A DNA stretch of 64,000 nucleotides from Cardiocondyla obscurior (taxonomy: Eukaryota; Arthropoda; Insecta; Hymenoptera; Formicidae), in the NCBI RefSeq assembly GCF_019399895.1, contig NC_091865.1, forward strand, positions 4,965,001-5,029,000, written 5' to 3'. The notes under the pieces are model-generated. The model was not told the DNA's origin, searched no databases, and was given only the letters and a program-made list of their open reading frames with translations. Shown here in pieces: positions 30,194 to 42,218 of this stretch. Within the stretch, counting starts at the first letter, position 1. Each line of letters starts with the position of its first letter. Position numbers and translations under genes: made by a program.

Positions 30194-30690
30194 CGAGTCG
30201 TAGTCGATGGTGACGAACGCGTGAACGAGAGCGAGAGGGAACGATAGGCGGCGCGAACGGGTGCGAGCGAGAGGCAACAATGGGCGCGCGATCCTTTGCG
30301 ATCTGCCGCCGCTCGCCACCGACGCCTTGACTAAGACTCGCGTGATCACCCCCAACCCCCCCCTTACCCTCTGTGAAAAATAAGACAACCCCCCCCTTCC
30401 CTATTTGAAAAAAATTCTAACCCTTTGAAATTCGCGATGCCGCAGGAAAATACCGCGGCGAGATAACGCACTTATCTATTTTAAAAAATATCAAATTACG
30501 TAATTAAAATATCAAATTTCATAACTTTTATGTTATTGTTATATTTATAAACAATCTGTTCCGAGAATCGCAGACAAAGGGGCGATTCCTGGAAAAACAC
30601 CCCTTCCCGCGTGACGTCATTACCCCTCGCCCTAGGTCACACGGACACACTAACACGAATTGGTCCAGAACCGGCCTATATACATCTACT
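30194..30690 (-). repeat. Polinton right terminal inverted repeat
   Basis: It is the reverse complement of 11172-11694 with a few substitutions and about 26 bp fewer. The last bases CATCTACT mirror the left end AGTAGATG. Confidence 0.95.
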
Positions 30691-30994
30691 TAAAAAAAAG
30701 AAAGCACATCGAAGATATACTCCATCTTCATTAAAAGATAGGTATGCATACATATATTTAATATTTTAATATTCTTATTATTTAATATTAGCTTAAACAT
30801 TTTTTTTTTATAACTTAATTGAAATTCGTTTGTTTAGCCCCAGAAAGAGTGACAGACACGATAGACATGATCAAAATAAGTTAGCACATTCTTCGTTCAG
30901 TAGTAAGAGACGTTCTCGTGATTTAGTTAATGTATTTTTAAAGGAAATAAGTGAAAAGGATTTACACACTGAGAAAAGAGTACACAAGAAATGA
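30691..30994 (+). pseudogene. SPT16-like 3' end, right part after the Polinton
   Basis: After the duplicated TAAAAA the interrupted exon continues in the same frame (lysines, then AHRRYTPSSLKD) to a GTATGC donor. Intron 30742-30837 has a TTTGTTTAG acceptor, and the final exon (PRKSDRHDRHDQNKLAHSS ... HTEKRVHKK) ends at TGA 30992-30994. A basic, serine-rich tail after an acidic stretch is what the SPT16 C-terminus looks like. The match in reading frame across 19.5 kb shows that the Polinton landed in a coding-type exon. Whether this locus was ever expressed is unknown, because the upstream part is chimeric. Confidence 0.7.
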
Positions 30995-31357
30995 TACAAA
31001 TGCTGATTCCAAGTAAAGCTTTCTTAAGGTATAACAATTTATAAAATTAGTATATTTTCTTGCATTAAGCAACCAGAAAATCTGTTGACGCTCGTTCAAA
31101 CTTAGTTTGCTGTAGTATATAATGTGACCTAAAGTATCTATGTATTATCCTCTAATTAATATTCTCATATTTCTATATTTGAAATTTTTCATGTTTAACA
31201 TCAATATATTTCTAAGATTAAACATATTTCATTTCATTTCATATTCGATATATAGAACATTAATATATAAGCGATAAAACTTAATTATTATGGTTAGTGA
31301 AGAAAATAAGAACGAATGCAAGATAATGTACTACTAATAAATGCGATAATTATAAGA
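30995..31357. other. AT-rich flank after the SPT16-like 3' end
   Basis: No ORF or repeat could be supported. It may include 3' UTR of the chimeric locus. Confidence 0.4.
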
Positions 31358-32592
31358 TTAAATGCTGAAATTTTTTTTTCGTACTATTGTAATTTCTTTT
31401 ATTATTATTCTATGTTTTATATTCTATATTATCTAATATTCTATATCTATATTATCTAAAATTCTATTAATTATTACTTACTTTATAATTATTATAATAT
31501 TAATTATTGTTTGAGAATTTAATGCGTTTTAAATGTTTTCTACACGATTTGAATGGTTAAATGAAAAAACATTGTAATTTTTATTTTTATATCGAGCTCG
31601 TGCATTACTTATGCATACTAAAAAAGAAAAAAATTGTTTTTTGAAAGTAAAATTAACCGAAATAAATAGGAATTTGTTTGGAACTCATTCACATAGTTCT
31701 CAGATTTGTAATGACAAAATTAACCTTTTTTAAGTTATTTAACATCAATGTACAAATGTCATTTGTGGTTTTTATATTCCAAAATGTATGTAATGTTGAT
31801 ACATGAAAATAATTGTTTTTATTGAAATGCCCCACTTATTATTAAAAACGATTAATTATTATTATATGGTAGTATAATAGATTTTTAAAATATATCTGAT
31901 CTGAGTACAATGTATGTGTAGGAACAGAAAATGGAATAGGAAACATGATAAATATTTTTTATTAAATTTATTAAACTTTTGTAACAGATAGCAGAAGAAG
32001 ATTAAACTGTACATTGTTATATAATGATTTTTCTGGTAGATTTAATTCATTTACATACACATGGCTGTATATATGAAAGAAAGTAAAAGTTTTATGAACA
32101 AAAAGAAAAATGTAATATGACACAATAAACTTTTTTTATTTAATACCAATGTACAAATGTCATTTGTGGTTTTTATATTCCAAAATATATGTAATGTTGA
32201 TACATAAAAATGATTGTTTTTATTGAAATGCTCCACTTATTATTAAAAACAATTAATTATTATTATATAGTAGTATTATAGATTTTTAAAACATATCTGA
32301 TGTGAGTACAATGTATGTGTAAGAACAGAAAATGGAGTAAGAAACATGATAAATATTTTTTATTAAATTTATTAAACTTTTGTAACAGATAGCAGAAGAA
32401 GATTAAACTGTACATTGTTATATAATGATTTTTCTGGTAGATTTAATTCATTTACATACACATGGCTGTATATATGAAAGAAAGTGAAAGTTTTATGAAC
32501 AAAAAGAAAAATTTAATTCATTTACATACATAAAACTTTAACTTTCTTTCATATATACAGCCATGTGTATGTAAATGAATTAAATCTACCAG

Positions 32593-33102
32593 TGTTTGAG
32601 TTTCCAAAAACACTTCACAAAAAAATTTATAGGAAAGAAAATGTGGTTTATTAACTGAATAAAGAATATACAGAAAAAGTAATAAAATAAGAATAATGGA
32701 GATATAGAGAGTTAGTTTAAAATAAATGGTTTGCCGGTTCTGCGACGCGCGAGCAAACCTTTTCACTTGCAGTTTACGTATGAAAACGAACAGTTATATT
32801 ATAACTAATTATTTGCTAAGCAGCACGAACTATCCGTATGGAGAATCGGAAAGCAACTAACTAACGGAGAGAAGGCTTGCGATATCTGCTCGCCCTGCCT
32901 TTGTTCCTAAGGACGACCGTATAGCGTTACGGGAAGGCCCAGTTTCTCCGAAGATTGAACTTATCAGTCGGTCTACGTGACCGGATATTCAGTTATAAAT
33001 TTCTTATACTAATAAGTAACAAAAGAAGAAGCAAAGTTTCCAAACACATGAAACCTTTCAACGCACAAGCATCGCATTACATTTCTTGATATTTTCTTAA
33101 CA
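32593..33102 (-). repeat. BEL/Pao 3' LTR
   Basis: It is a 510-bp copy. In element orientation it starts TGTTAAGAAAATATC and ends CTCAAACA. AATAAA-type signals occur within it. The adjacent purine-rich GAGGCGGGCGGAA (minus, 33115-33103) is the likely polypurine tract. Confidence 0.93.
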
Positions 33103-33154
33103 TTCCGCCCGCCTCGTTCTCGCTGTGAACGAACATTTGCTTACGCTAGCATGT

Positions 33155-35389
33155 TTATGTTTCGGTTGCATTTAAATCATGATTTATTTCATTATCAGCA
33201 AACAATGGAACGATTTTAACTACGGGTCGCGTATAAGTGGTTGTTGCAGTTTTAACGGTTACCACGCGAACTTGACCGTCGGCTCCAGGGTGAATAGCAA
33301 TAATACGCCCAAGGGGCCACTTCGAAGGTGCAGTGCCTTCCCCACGAATTAAACATAGAGTATTAATCTTTAAGTTTTTCATCGCAACAGGCCATTTATT
33401 TCTTACATTAAGCGTCGGAATATATTCATTGGACCATCGTTGCCAAAAGTGGTCTCGCATTTTCTGAATGAGTTGCCATCGCTTTAGCCGATTCTCAGGT
33501 ATCTCTTGTAATGAAGGTTCGGGTATAGCATTTAGAGGTTGCCCTATTAAAAAATGACCCGGCGTAAGTGCTTCAAAATCTTCGGGGTCATCGGTGATAG
33601 GAAGCAAAGGTCTCGAGTTTAAGCATGCTTCTTCCTGCGTCAAGAAAGTTGCTAATTCTTCATACGTCAGTGTTGCTTTACCGATTTCCCGGTGAATATG
33701 AAATTTTGCAGATTTTACCGCGGCTTCCCAGAGGCCCCCAAAGTGGGGTGCACTGGGGGGATTGAAATGCCAAAGAACCCCTTTATTGGTTAGATTATTT
33801 TTAATCAATGAATCATGTGTTATTTGTTTTATAAAATTTCTAAGCTGCGCATCTGCCCCTATAAAATTTGTGCCGCGATCACTATAAAGATGGGCACATA
33901 ATCCGCGTCTAGAAGTGAATCGCCTAAAAGCCGCTAGAAATGCTTCAGTTGTATAATCTGAAACGGCTTCTATGTGAACAGCTCTGGTAGAAAAACAAAC
34001 GAAAATGGCAATAAAACCCTTATAGGCTCTTTGGCCTCTGCCCTTTGAGGTTCGCATCATAATTGGCCCAGCATAATCTAGACCTGTATTAAAGAACGGT
34101 GGTAACGGAGAAGTTCTCGCATGAGGCAAACTTCCCATAAGCGGGAAACATGCTGTTCCTTTCCAACGTATACATTTGGCGCATTTGTGTATGAATGATT
34201 TAACAACTTGGCGTCCGCCTAAGATCCAATATCTTTGTCTTATTGTAGCTAAGGTTAACTGCACCCCGCCGTGCAGTGTCATACGATGGCACTTATCAAT
34301 TACTAATTTCGCAAAATATGAATCCTTGCTGAGAATGATCGGATGCTTTTGATTATAATTAATAGACGAGTGTTGCAATCGGCCACTTACTCGAAGTATC
34401 TCATTTTTGTCAAGAAACGGATTTAATTTATATAGTGCACTTTGTCGTAATAATGTCTGTTTATTTTTAATAGTCTTAATTTCTTTAGAAAAAAATGTAT
34501 CTTGTGAATGCTTAATCCAAAGATTTTTTGCACTCTCAAGTTCGCTTAATTTGAGATCTTGATCTCGATTTTTATGCTCTCGTAATCTTGTGGGCCAGCG
34601 ACGGCACCAAGCAGTAATATGCAATAATCGTGTTAGCGAAGAAAATTGCAATAGCATTTCATTTTCCTGATTTTCGTTTTCAACTATATGTACCCTAGCA
34701 GGTCGTTCCTCCTCATGCGTTTGAGGAATTTCTTGATGAAATAATCTCGCATTTAATTCATCGTATGGTGATAACCAAGCTGGCCCGGTCCACCACAGCG
34801 GGTGGCCTGCTAATTCCGGTGGAGAAATTCCTCGCGACGCACAATCGGCCGGGTTTTCGTTACCGGACACGTGTTTCCACTGAGCATCAGGTAATGTCTC
34901 TTGTATCTCAGTTACTCTATTAGCTACATATGTTGACCAACGCGAAGAATGACCCCGAATCCAGGCCAAAGTAACCGTAGAGTCGGACCATAAATAGACT
35001 CTATTAATTTTAAATTTTGCAGCAAGTTTTATTTTGTTTACTAAACGCACTAATAGAGCGGCGGCATTTAATTCTAATCGCGGTAAAGAAATAGTTTTTA
35101 AAGGAGCAACTTTAGTTTTTGATTGCAAGAGCGAAATTTTGGAAAAGTGAAAGTCGTCATATTCGTCCGGACTAGTCCACGTTACTCGTAAGTAAACAAC
35201 TGCAGCAATGGCTCTCTCGAAAGCATCTGAAAATCCATGGATTTCTATACTACAATTTGAGGCAAGACTATTTATCCAGCGGGGCAAGGCAATTTTCTGC
35301 AGTTCAGGGAGTTCTGCTTGAAATTTTAACCAAAATTCTTGCTCCTCTTTCGGCAGAGGCTCATCCCAATCTAAGTTTTTTAGCCACAA
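33155..35389 (-). pseudogene. BEL/Pao RNase H and integrase (downstream of the TAA)
   Basis: These 744 residues are in frame with the upstream gag-RT. RNase H: IHGFSDAFERAIAAVVYL, ELNAAALLVRL and WSDSTVTLAWI. Integrase: His/Cys domain (CHRMTLHGG ... CAKCIRWKG), then catalytic residues in FNTGLDYAGPIM (D), LYSDRGTNFIG (D) and FGGLWEAAVKSAK (E). The BEL-typical C-terminal domain has PLGRIIAIHPGADGQVRVV. All catalytic residues are present. It is not translatable from the normal start unless the stop is read through. It ends 52 bp before the 3' LTR. Confidence 0.93.
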
Positions 35390-35392
35390 TGA

Positions 35393-38300
35393 TTAAATAA
35401 AAATTTTCGCGCGAATGATAACCGGTGCTAGCCACCCAAGCGGATCAAACAGTTGTGCAACTTCTGATAGAATCTTTCTTTTCGAGTATATTTTTTCTGC
35501 AATTATATGGATATGAAAGGCAAACGTATCTGTTCTAGGATTCCATTGCATTCCTAAAATCGGGTGTCCCTCAATGGATTGCCAAACGACAGGCTGGTTT
35601 TGATGTTCCGTTTTGGGAATTATGTCCTCTATTAATTTCGAGCTAGCAGCCCATTTTTTTAACGGGAAGCCGCCCGCCATGCAAATCGCAACTAGATCTT
35701 TTATTAAAGCGCGTATTCCGTTTACGGAACTCGCTCCGGTAAGAATATCGTCCATATAAGTTTCAGATTGCAACACGGAAGCGCCTATAGGATATTTTTC
35801 TTTTTCATCCTCCGCGAGTTGTTGCAATACTCGCAGGGCTACAAATGGTGCACAAGCAAGCCCATAAGTTAAAGTGTTTAACTGATAGTCGTTTACATTC
35901 TCAGCTGGATCATAACGCCAGACAATACGCTGCATTTTTTTGTCCGCGTCGTCAACCAAGATTTGTCTGTACATTTTTTCTATATCTGCTACTATCGCAA
36001 ACCGATGTCGGCGCCAATTGGTTATTATAGCAGGCAATTCTGGCAGCAAATTTTTACCCGTCAGCAAAACTTGATTTAAACTTATATTTTGTGCCATCCG
36101 GGCTGATCCGTTAAAAACTACGCGTATCTTAGTTTTTTCCTCGGCTGATTTAATTACGCAATGATGTGGCAAATAACAGCACATTCCATCCGTCGGCGCG
36201 GGTGGAGTTACTTTAGTCATATGCTCAAGTTGTTGATATTCTGTCATAAATTCATTATATAATTTACGAATCTGTGGTTGTTTGCTTAATCGTTTTTCCA
36301 GAGCTTGAAGCATTTTAACAGCTATTGAGCGAGAGTTTTTAAAATTTGGAATCGCGTCCTTGCTCAAAAACGGCAATCGAATTATATAACGTCCTGTCTC
36401 ATCACGGCGATGAGTTTCTACAAAATGTTTTTCGCACTCAATCTCTTCTGCAGTTAAAGCCGGAAGAGACAATTTTATTTCCTCCTGCTGCCAAAATTGC
36501 TTAACTAAATCGGACAAATCTATTCCCGTGGTGCATTTATGCACGGATACGCCCTTGCCGGTTGACTCTCCGCCCGCCGTTCCGGAAAGTACCCATCCCA
36601 ACGCGGTTTTTATTGCAATCGGAGCGTTTATATTTCCTTTACGAATTCCTTCTTCAAGGATAATAGCATATACTTCCGCGCCTAAAATCAGTTCAATATT
36701 AAAGGAAGCTCGAAAATCTGGATCTGCTAGCTCTAATCCGCTTAAATGCTGCCATTCGCTGAACATATTTTCTAAACTAACCCCTGAGGCGGTGAGTCGA
36801 GACAAAATTAATGCTGTAATTTGTAACGAAAACGGAGTTTTTGTTCCGGATTCTATCTTAAATATTACTTTACCACGAGCATGCATATTTATTATTCCAC
36901 CAATTCCAAAAATAGGCGTTGAATCCGAAACGCGCGGGAGTTTTAATTTTTGCATTAAAGATTCAGAAGCAAGCGAGACTTCCGAACCCGGATCAATTAG
37001 CGCACGCACGGTGTGTTTTTTACCAAATTTGTCCGTAACGAAAACCCTGGCAGTCGCAAGCAAAACTCGTTTTCGCTCTACGAGATTACGCAAGTGGAGA
37101 GCCACTGCCCCTTCAGCGCTGGTTCCGGTTGGTTTTTCGGTTGTTTCCGAATATTTCGGCGGCGCCGTCCCGGTGTTGATGTTCCTGCTGCTGGATGCGT
37201 TGAATTCCTCTGAGGCTCGATGCTCGATGGCTCTGGGTCCGGTGGTACGACGCTCTGCGGCGGAGGTATTGACTCCAGTTCGCATACTTCCGGTTGAACA
37301 GGCCTCATGGATTGTTGAATGATGTCTGTCTTTACAATAGTAGCAGCTTCTGGTAGAAGGACACAGATTGATTCGATGATTTCCGAAGCAGTTGAAACAC
37401 AAGCGATGCTCAATCGCGAATTCTTTACGCGCATTAGGCCCTTTTCTTTGAAATTCCGGGCAGCCCAGAATATAATGTTGTCCGTGGCACAAAAAACACG
37501 TGTTCGGCTTACCTCCGCTCTGTAACGGAGCTGGGTTAGAAACAAGTGTTCGCGTAGCCCGAAATCCAGATGTAGTTTTAGACGATAAATCACGTCCCGT
37601 CGGCTGGATCGCTTCCAAAGTTCGGAGACGGTTTTCCATAAACAGTCTCAATTCCTCATAGCATGGAGGATCTGTGGTATTTCCAATAACCGATTCCCAC
37701 TCCTTACGTGTATAAGAATCGAAAAGCTCAATTATTCGATGCACAAATAAATCATTTTCTGCTACAGGCCTCTGGATTCCTTCTAATGCAGCAACGGTCT
37801 GCAGCATTCCATTAAAAATCTTTCGCAATTCAAATGCACTCTCTCCTTTCATTTTCGGCAAATTTGAAAAGGAGGTAAGCACGGAACGCACAAGCAAACG
37901 CTTATTTTCGTAATGCTCCTGAAGCATGGTCCACACTCGTTCATAATTTCCTGCAGTCGTCGGAATGTTTCGCGTTAATTGTTCCGCTTCCCCCATAAGA
38001 CTGCTTCTTAAGTAATGGAACTTCTGTATTTCTTGCAATGAACTGTCAGCTCCCACCATTGACTGGAAAAGATCTTTAAAATTCGGCCAATCCTCAAAGC
38101 GTCCCGAGAAAGTAGGCAATTGCAATCTTGGTAGTTGGCTTCGAAGGGGCTCCGAACTGCGCGGAGATTCCGGTGTCTTTGACGATCCTGCTGAGGGCGA
38201 CAATGTTAGCATCATTTCTTCCAAAGTAGCCCGCTGATTGTAATAAACCTCTTCCACGATTGCATAATAATCTTTAGTAATATAGGCATGGGTTTTCACT

Positions 38301-38500
38301 TGTTCCCAATATTCTTCTCTTAATTGATCATGAGCCTTTTCGAATTTCGCCCAATTGGTATCCAGTTGATTGATTCGAATTTCTATCGCACTGCTGGTTA
38401 TCTTTGCTGATCCCAGCTTACGCAAATTGTCTACGGCTCTTGCAATACGGCCGTGCAACTCCTGTTGGTTGTTAATTAACGTATCGTGATTCTGACTCAT
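35393..38500 (-). pseudogene. BEL/Pao gag-protease-RT (ends at in-frame TAA)
   Basis: This is 1,035 residues from ATG 38500, 77 bp inside the 5' LTR. The order is: coiled N-terminus; gag DUF1759-type region (LPTFSGRFEDWPNFKDLF, residues about 130-290); CCHC/CxxC knuckles (CFLCHGQHYILGC, LCFNCFGNH, CYYCKDRHH); aspartic protease (ALIDPGSEVSLAS, D-x-G-S type usual in BEL); RT with the YMDDILTG catalytic box and FPLKKW. The frame reaches PVIIRAKIFI then TAA (35395-35393). The RNase H/integrase part continues in the same frame two codons later, so this is a single nonsense mutation in one gag-pol ORF rather than a natural boundary. Confidence 0.93.
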
Positions 38501-38555
38501 CGTAAGGAACTTGTCGCAAACTTGAACAGTATAAATTTCGCACTGATTTACACTA

Positions 38556-38572
38556 TCCGGCTCGAAGGACCA
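38556..38572 (-). promoter_or_regulatory. BEL primer-binding site, tRNA-Tyr
   Basis: On the minus strand TGGTCCTTCGAGCCGGA lies 5 bp after the 5' LTR and is complementary to the 3' end of eukaryotic tRNA-Tyr (TCCGGCTCGAAGGA plus CCA), 17 matching bases. Confidence 0.85.
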
Positions 38573-38577
38573 AAAAG

Positions 38578-39087
38578 TGTTTGAGTTTCCAAAAACACTT
38601 CACAAAAAAATTTATAGGAAAGAAAATGTGGTTTATTAACTGAATAAAGAATATACAGAAAAAGTAATAAAATAAGAATAATGGAGATATAGAGAGTTAG
38701 TTTAAAATAAATGGTTTGCCGGTTCTGCGACGCGCGAGCAAACCTTTTCACTTGCAGTTTACGTATGAAAACGAACAGTTATATTATAACTAATTATTTG
38801 CTAAGCAGCACGAACTATCCGTATGGAGAATCGGAAAGCAACTAACTAACGGAGAGAAGGCTTGCGATATCTGCTCGCCCTGCCTTTGTTCCTAAGGACG
38901 ACCGTATAGCGTTACGGGAAGGCCCAGTTTCTCCGAAGATTGAACTTATCAGTCGGTCTACGTGACCGGATATTCAGTTATAAATTTCTTATACTAATAA
39001 GTAACAAAAGAAGAAGCAAAGTTTCCAAACACATGAAACCTTTCAACGCACAAGCATCGCATTACATTTCTTGATATTTTCTTAACA
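38578..39087 (-). repeat. BEL/Pao 5' LTR
   Basis: It is a 510-bp copy matching the 3' LTR over all lines compared. It should contain the element promoter. Confidence 0.93.
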
Positions 39088-40173
39088 ACCAGAAAAATTG
39101 TTATATAACAATGTACAGTTTAATCTTCTTGTGCTATCTGTTACAAAAGTTTAATTAATTTAATAAAAAATATTTATCATGTTTCTTATTCCATTTTCTG
39201 TTCCTACACATACATTGTACTCAGATCAGATATATTTTAAAAATCTATAATACTACCATATAATAATAATTAATTGTTTTTAATAATAAGTGAGGCATTT
39301 TAATAAAAACAATCATTTTCATGTATCAACATTACATACATTTTGGAATATAAAAACCACAAATGACATTTGTACATTGGTATTAAATAAAAAAAGTTTA
39401 TTGTGTCATATTACATTTTTCTTTTTGTTCATAAAACTTTTACTTTCTTTCATATATACAGCCATGTGTATGTAAATGAATTAAATCTACCAGAAAAATC
39501 ATTATATAACAATGTACAGTTTAATCTTCTTCTGCTATCTGTTACAAAAGTTTAATAAATTTAATAAAAAATATTTATCATGTTTCTTATTCCATTTTCT
39601 GTTCCTACACATACATTGTACTCAGATCAGATATATTTTAAAAATCTATTATACTACCATATAATAATAATTAATCGTTTTTAATAATAAGTGGGGCATT
39701 TCAATAAAAACAATTATTTTCATGTATCAACATTACATACATTTTGGAATATAAAAACCACAAATGACATTTGTACATTGATGTTAAATAACTTAAAAAA
39801 GGTTAATTTTGTCATTACAAATCTGAGAACTATGTGAATGAGTTCCAAACAAATTCCTATTTATTTCGGTTAATTTTACTTTCAAAAACAATTTTTTCTT
39901 TTTAGTATGCATAAGTAATGCACGAGCTCGATATAAAAATAAAAATTACAATGTTTTTTCATTTAACCATTCAAATCGTGTAGAAAACATTTAAAACGCA
40001 TTAAATTCTCAAACAATAATTAATATTATAATAATTATAAAGTAAGTAATAATTAATAGAATTTTAGATAATATAGATATAGAATATTAGATAATATAGA
40101 ATATAAAACATAGAATAATAATAAAAGAAATTACAATATTACGAAAAAAAAATTTCAGCATTTAACAGATTAA

Positions 40174-40937
<764 letters not shown>

Positions 40938-42085
40938 ATTGCGTTATGTGGATTTGGAGGGAAGGATAAAAGCCGATCGCGATTTTAGTACGAGTTTTCA
41001 ATAATTTAGTAATTACGGTGAGTTTCGTAACGTATATTTACATAGTTTGTGACGGCTGTCACTACAGCGAGAGTGAAATATTGTTCGTGTTTTTTTGTGA
41101 GATAGATCGCGTATAATTTACATTGACAGCGCAGATTGGGTTTAGGATTGTTCGCCGTGCAAGGACTGTTCGTCGTGCATTTATTTAGTGATAACCGGGG
41201 TAAGATACGTTTTCGCTTTTTCTTGCAATCCTCGCTTATTTTCTCGCAATGACTGTTATCTATTAATGATTATTCTCTTTCGCTTTCATTCTTGCTTCTG
41301 ATTGGCTGAATGAACTAATTAATGACTATTAATATGTTACGTCTCCGACTCCGCGTCTCTTTTTTTCGACGTATATTAAAATCTTAGTTAAGGGGAAGGT
41401 AGACCGTAGTCCATTGTAATATAAAAAAAAGGAACTTCAGAGTCTTTCAGAAAATAAATTCAATAGACGTCCACATATTCCGGGACAATTTGTTGCGTGG
41501 AAGCATAAAAAACATGCAACAAATTGCGAACGGGCGCCAACAGGATGTCAGACAAAGAATTTGTCTAGACATAACACAAAAAAAATCAAAATTTAAGAGC
41601 TCATAAATATTTCAACTTTGATAACCTGTCTGTCATAGGAAAAGAAAAATAACTTTTTCTTAAAATTGTAATTGCGTACCGATCCCGAGCTTTAGAAAAA
41701 CCAAGGGCGCGAGAGACCCGAAATTACCGGAGTATGTGACGCAGGCAAAGGCAATAAAGCCAGGTAACCATATGTCATATGGAAAGTAAGAGTTACCTAA
41801 CCATCTCTCGATGGAAATGATAGAAAAATTCTGGAAGGCTCGGAAGGGGTAACTCGTTGAAGCGGGGGTGCTTCGAAGGCACATTACTTCCTTAAAACCA
41901 ATGGATTTCGGGAACTCCTCACCAAAATCTAGAAACTAAGGGCGAAAACTTAAAATAGAGAAGGGATGAAGTGCGAGTGCCCAATAATTTTGAGATAGGA
42001 AAAGTGGAGGAATAAGCTCTGCAAATGAGAGATTAGAATCTCAGAAAAATGAAAATTCGGGAAGAGTCCTCCCCTTTTCCGAGCT
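40938..42085 (+). other. Divergent promoter region and upstream spacer
   Basis: Just above the RG gene start lie plus-strand features: ATAAAAG near 40967 and a G|GTGAGT donor near 41012, then another GTAAG donor near 41200, suggesting a divergent transcript. A single unit of the ATTGG minisatellite sits at about 41262-41336. No further coding sequence is supported (the 41660-41884 minus frame is probably chance). Confidence 0.4.
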
Positions 42086-42093
42086 TATAAAAT
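42086..42093 (+). promoter_or_regulatory. TATA box (TATAAAAT)
   Basis: It lies about 30 bp before a plausible start site at about 42117 and 126 bp before the GTAAGT donor that begins the intron leading to the 276-residue ORF. Confidence 0.55.
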
Positions 42094-42218
42094 CTTGTGC
42101 TCAGGCTGAGCACGCTCTCTTGCATCTTAGCTACAACCGAATAAGTTTTACTTAAACCTCACGTGAGTGTCTTGAGTGTGCAAGTCAATCCGAAGAAGCA
42201 GTTTGAAGATCTCCTAAA

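Larger units (their letters stand above)
11172..30690. mobile_element. Complete Polinton/Maverick, 19,519 bp, TSD TAAAAA
   Basis: The left end begins AGTAGATGTATATAGG and the right end is its reverse complement. Homology extends inward about 0.5 kb. Exact 6-bp duplications TAAAAA flank it (11166-11171 and 30691-30696); 5'-AG termini and 6-bp duplications are Polinton hallmarks. The interior holds the expected set: protein-primed PolB, retroviral-type integrase, packaging ATPase, adenovirus-type protease, double-jelly-roll capsid and penton, plus accessory genes. Several genes carry stops, frameshifts or a solo-LTR insertion, so it is not autonomous now. The GC content of the core genes is well above that of the flanks. 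Confidence 0.95.
32593..39087 (-). mobile_element. Full-length BEL/Pao LTR retrotransposon, 6,495 bp, TSD ACCAG
   Basis: Two 510-bp LTRs (TGTTTGAG...TTAACA on the plus strand) read as identical by eye. A 5-bp duplication ACCAG flanks the element (32588-32592, 39088-39092), as expected for BEL/Pao. It has gag-pol on the minus strand, a primer site matching tRNA-Tyr and a purine-rich tract next to the 3' LTR. The near-identity of the LTRs implies recent insertion, yet the gag-pol frame has one TAA at 35393-35395. Confidence 0.95.
31358..40165. repeat. Long palindrome (arms about 1.15 kb) interrupted by a BEL element
   Basis: The left arm (31358-about 32520) and right arm (about 32525-32592 plus 39093-40165) are reverse complements. 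The outer ends read TTAAATGCTGAAATTT and AAATTTCAGCATTTAA. Each arm contains two direct copies of a unit of about 400 bp (period 401 in the left arm). TTAA is present at both outer borders. The BEL retrotransposon sits about 65 bp into the right arm. There is no coding capacity outside BEL. This could be a non-autonomous fold-back element or an inverted duplication. Confidence 0.75.

Noticed and set aside
41660..41884. 74-codon minus-strand ORF
   Set aside because: No motif, no promoter or splice context, and overlaps the upstream region of a plus-strand gene.
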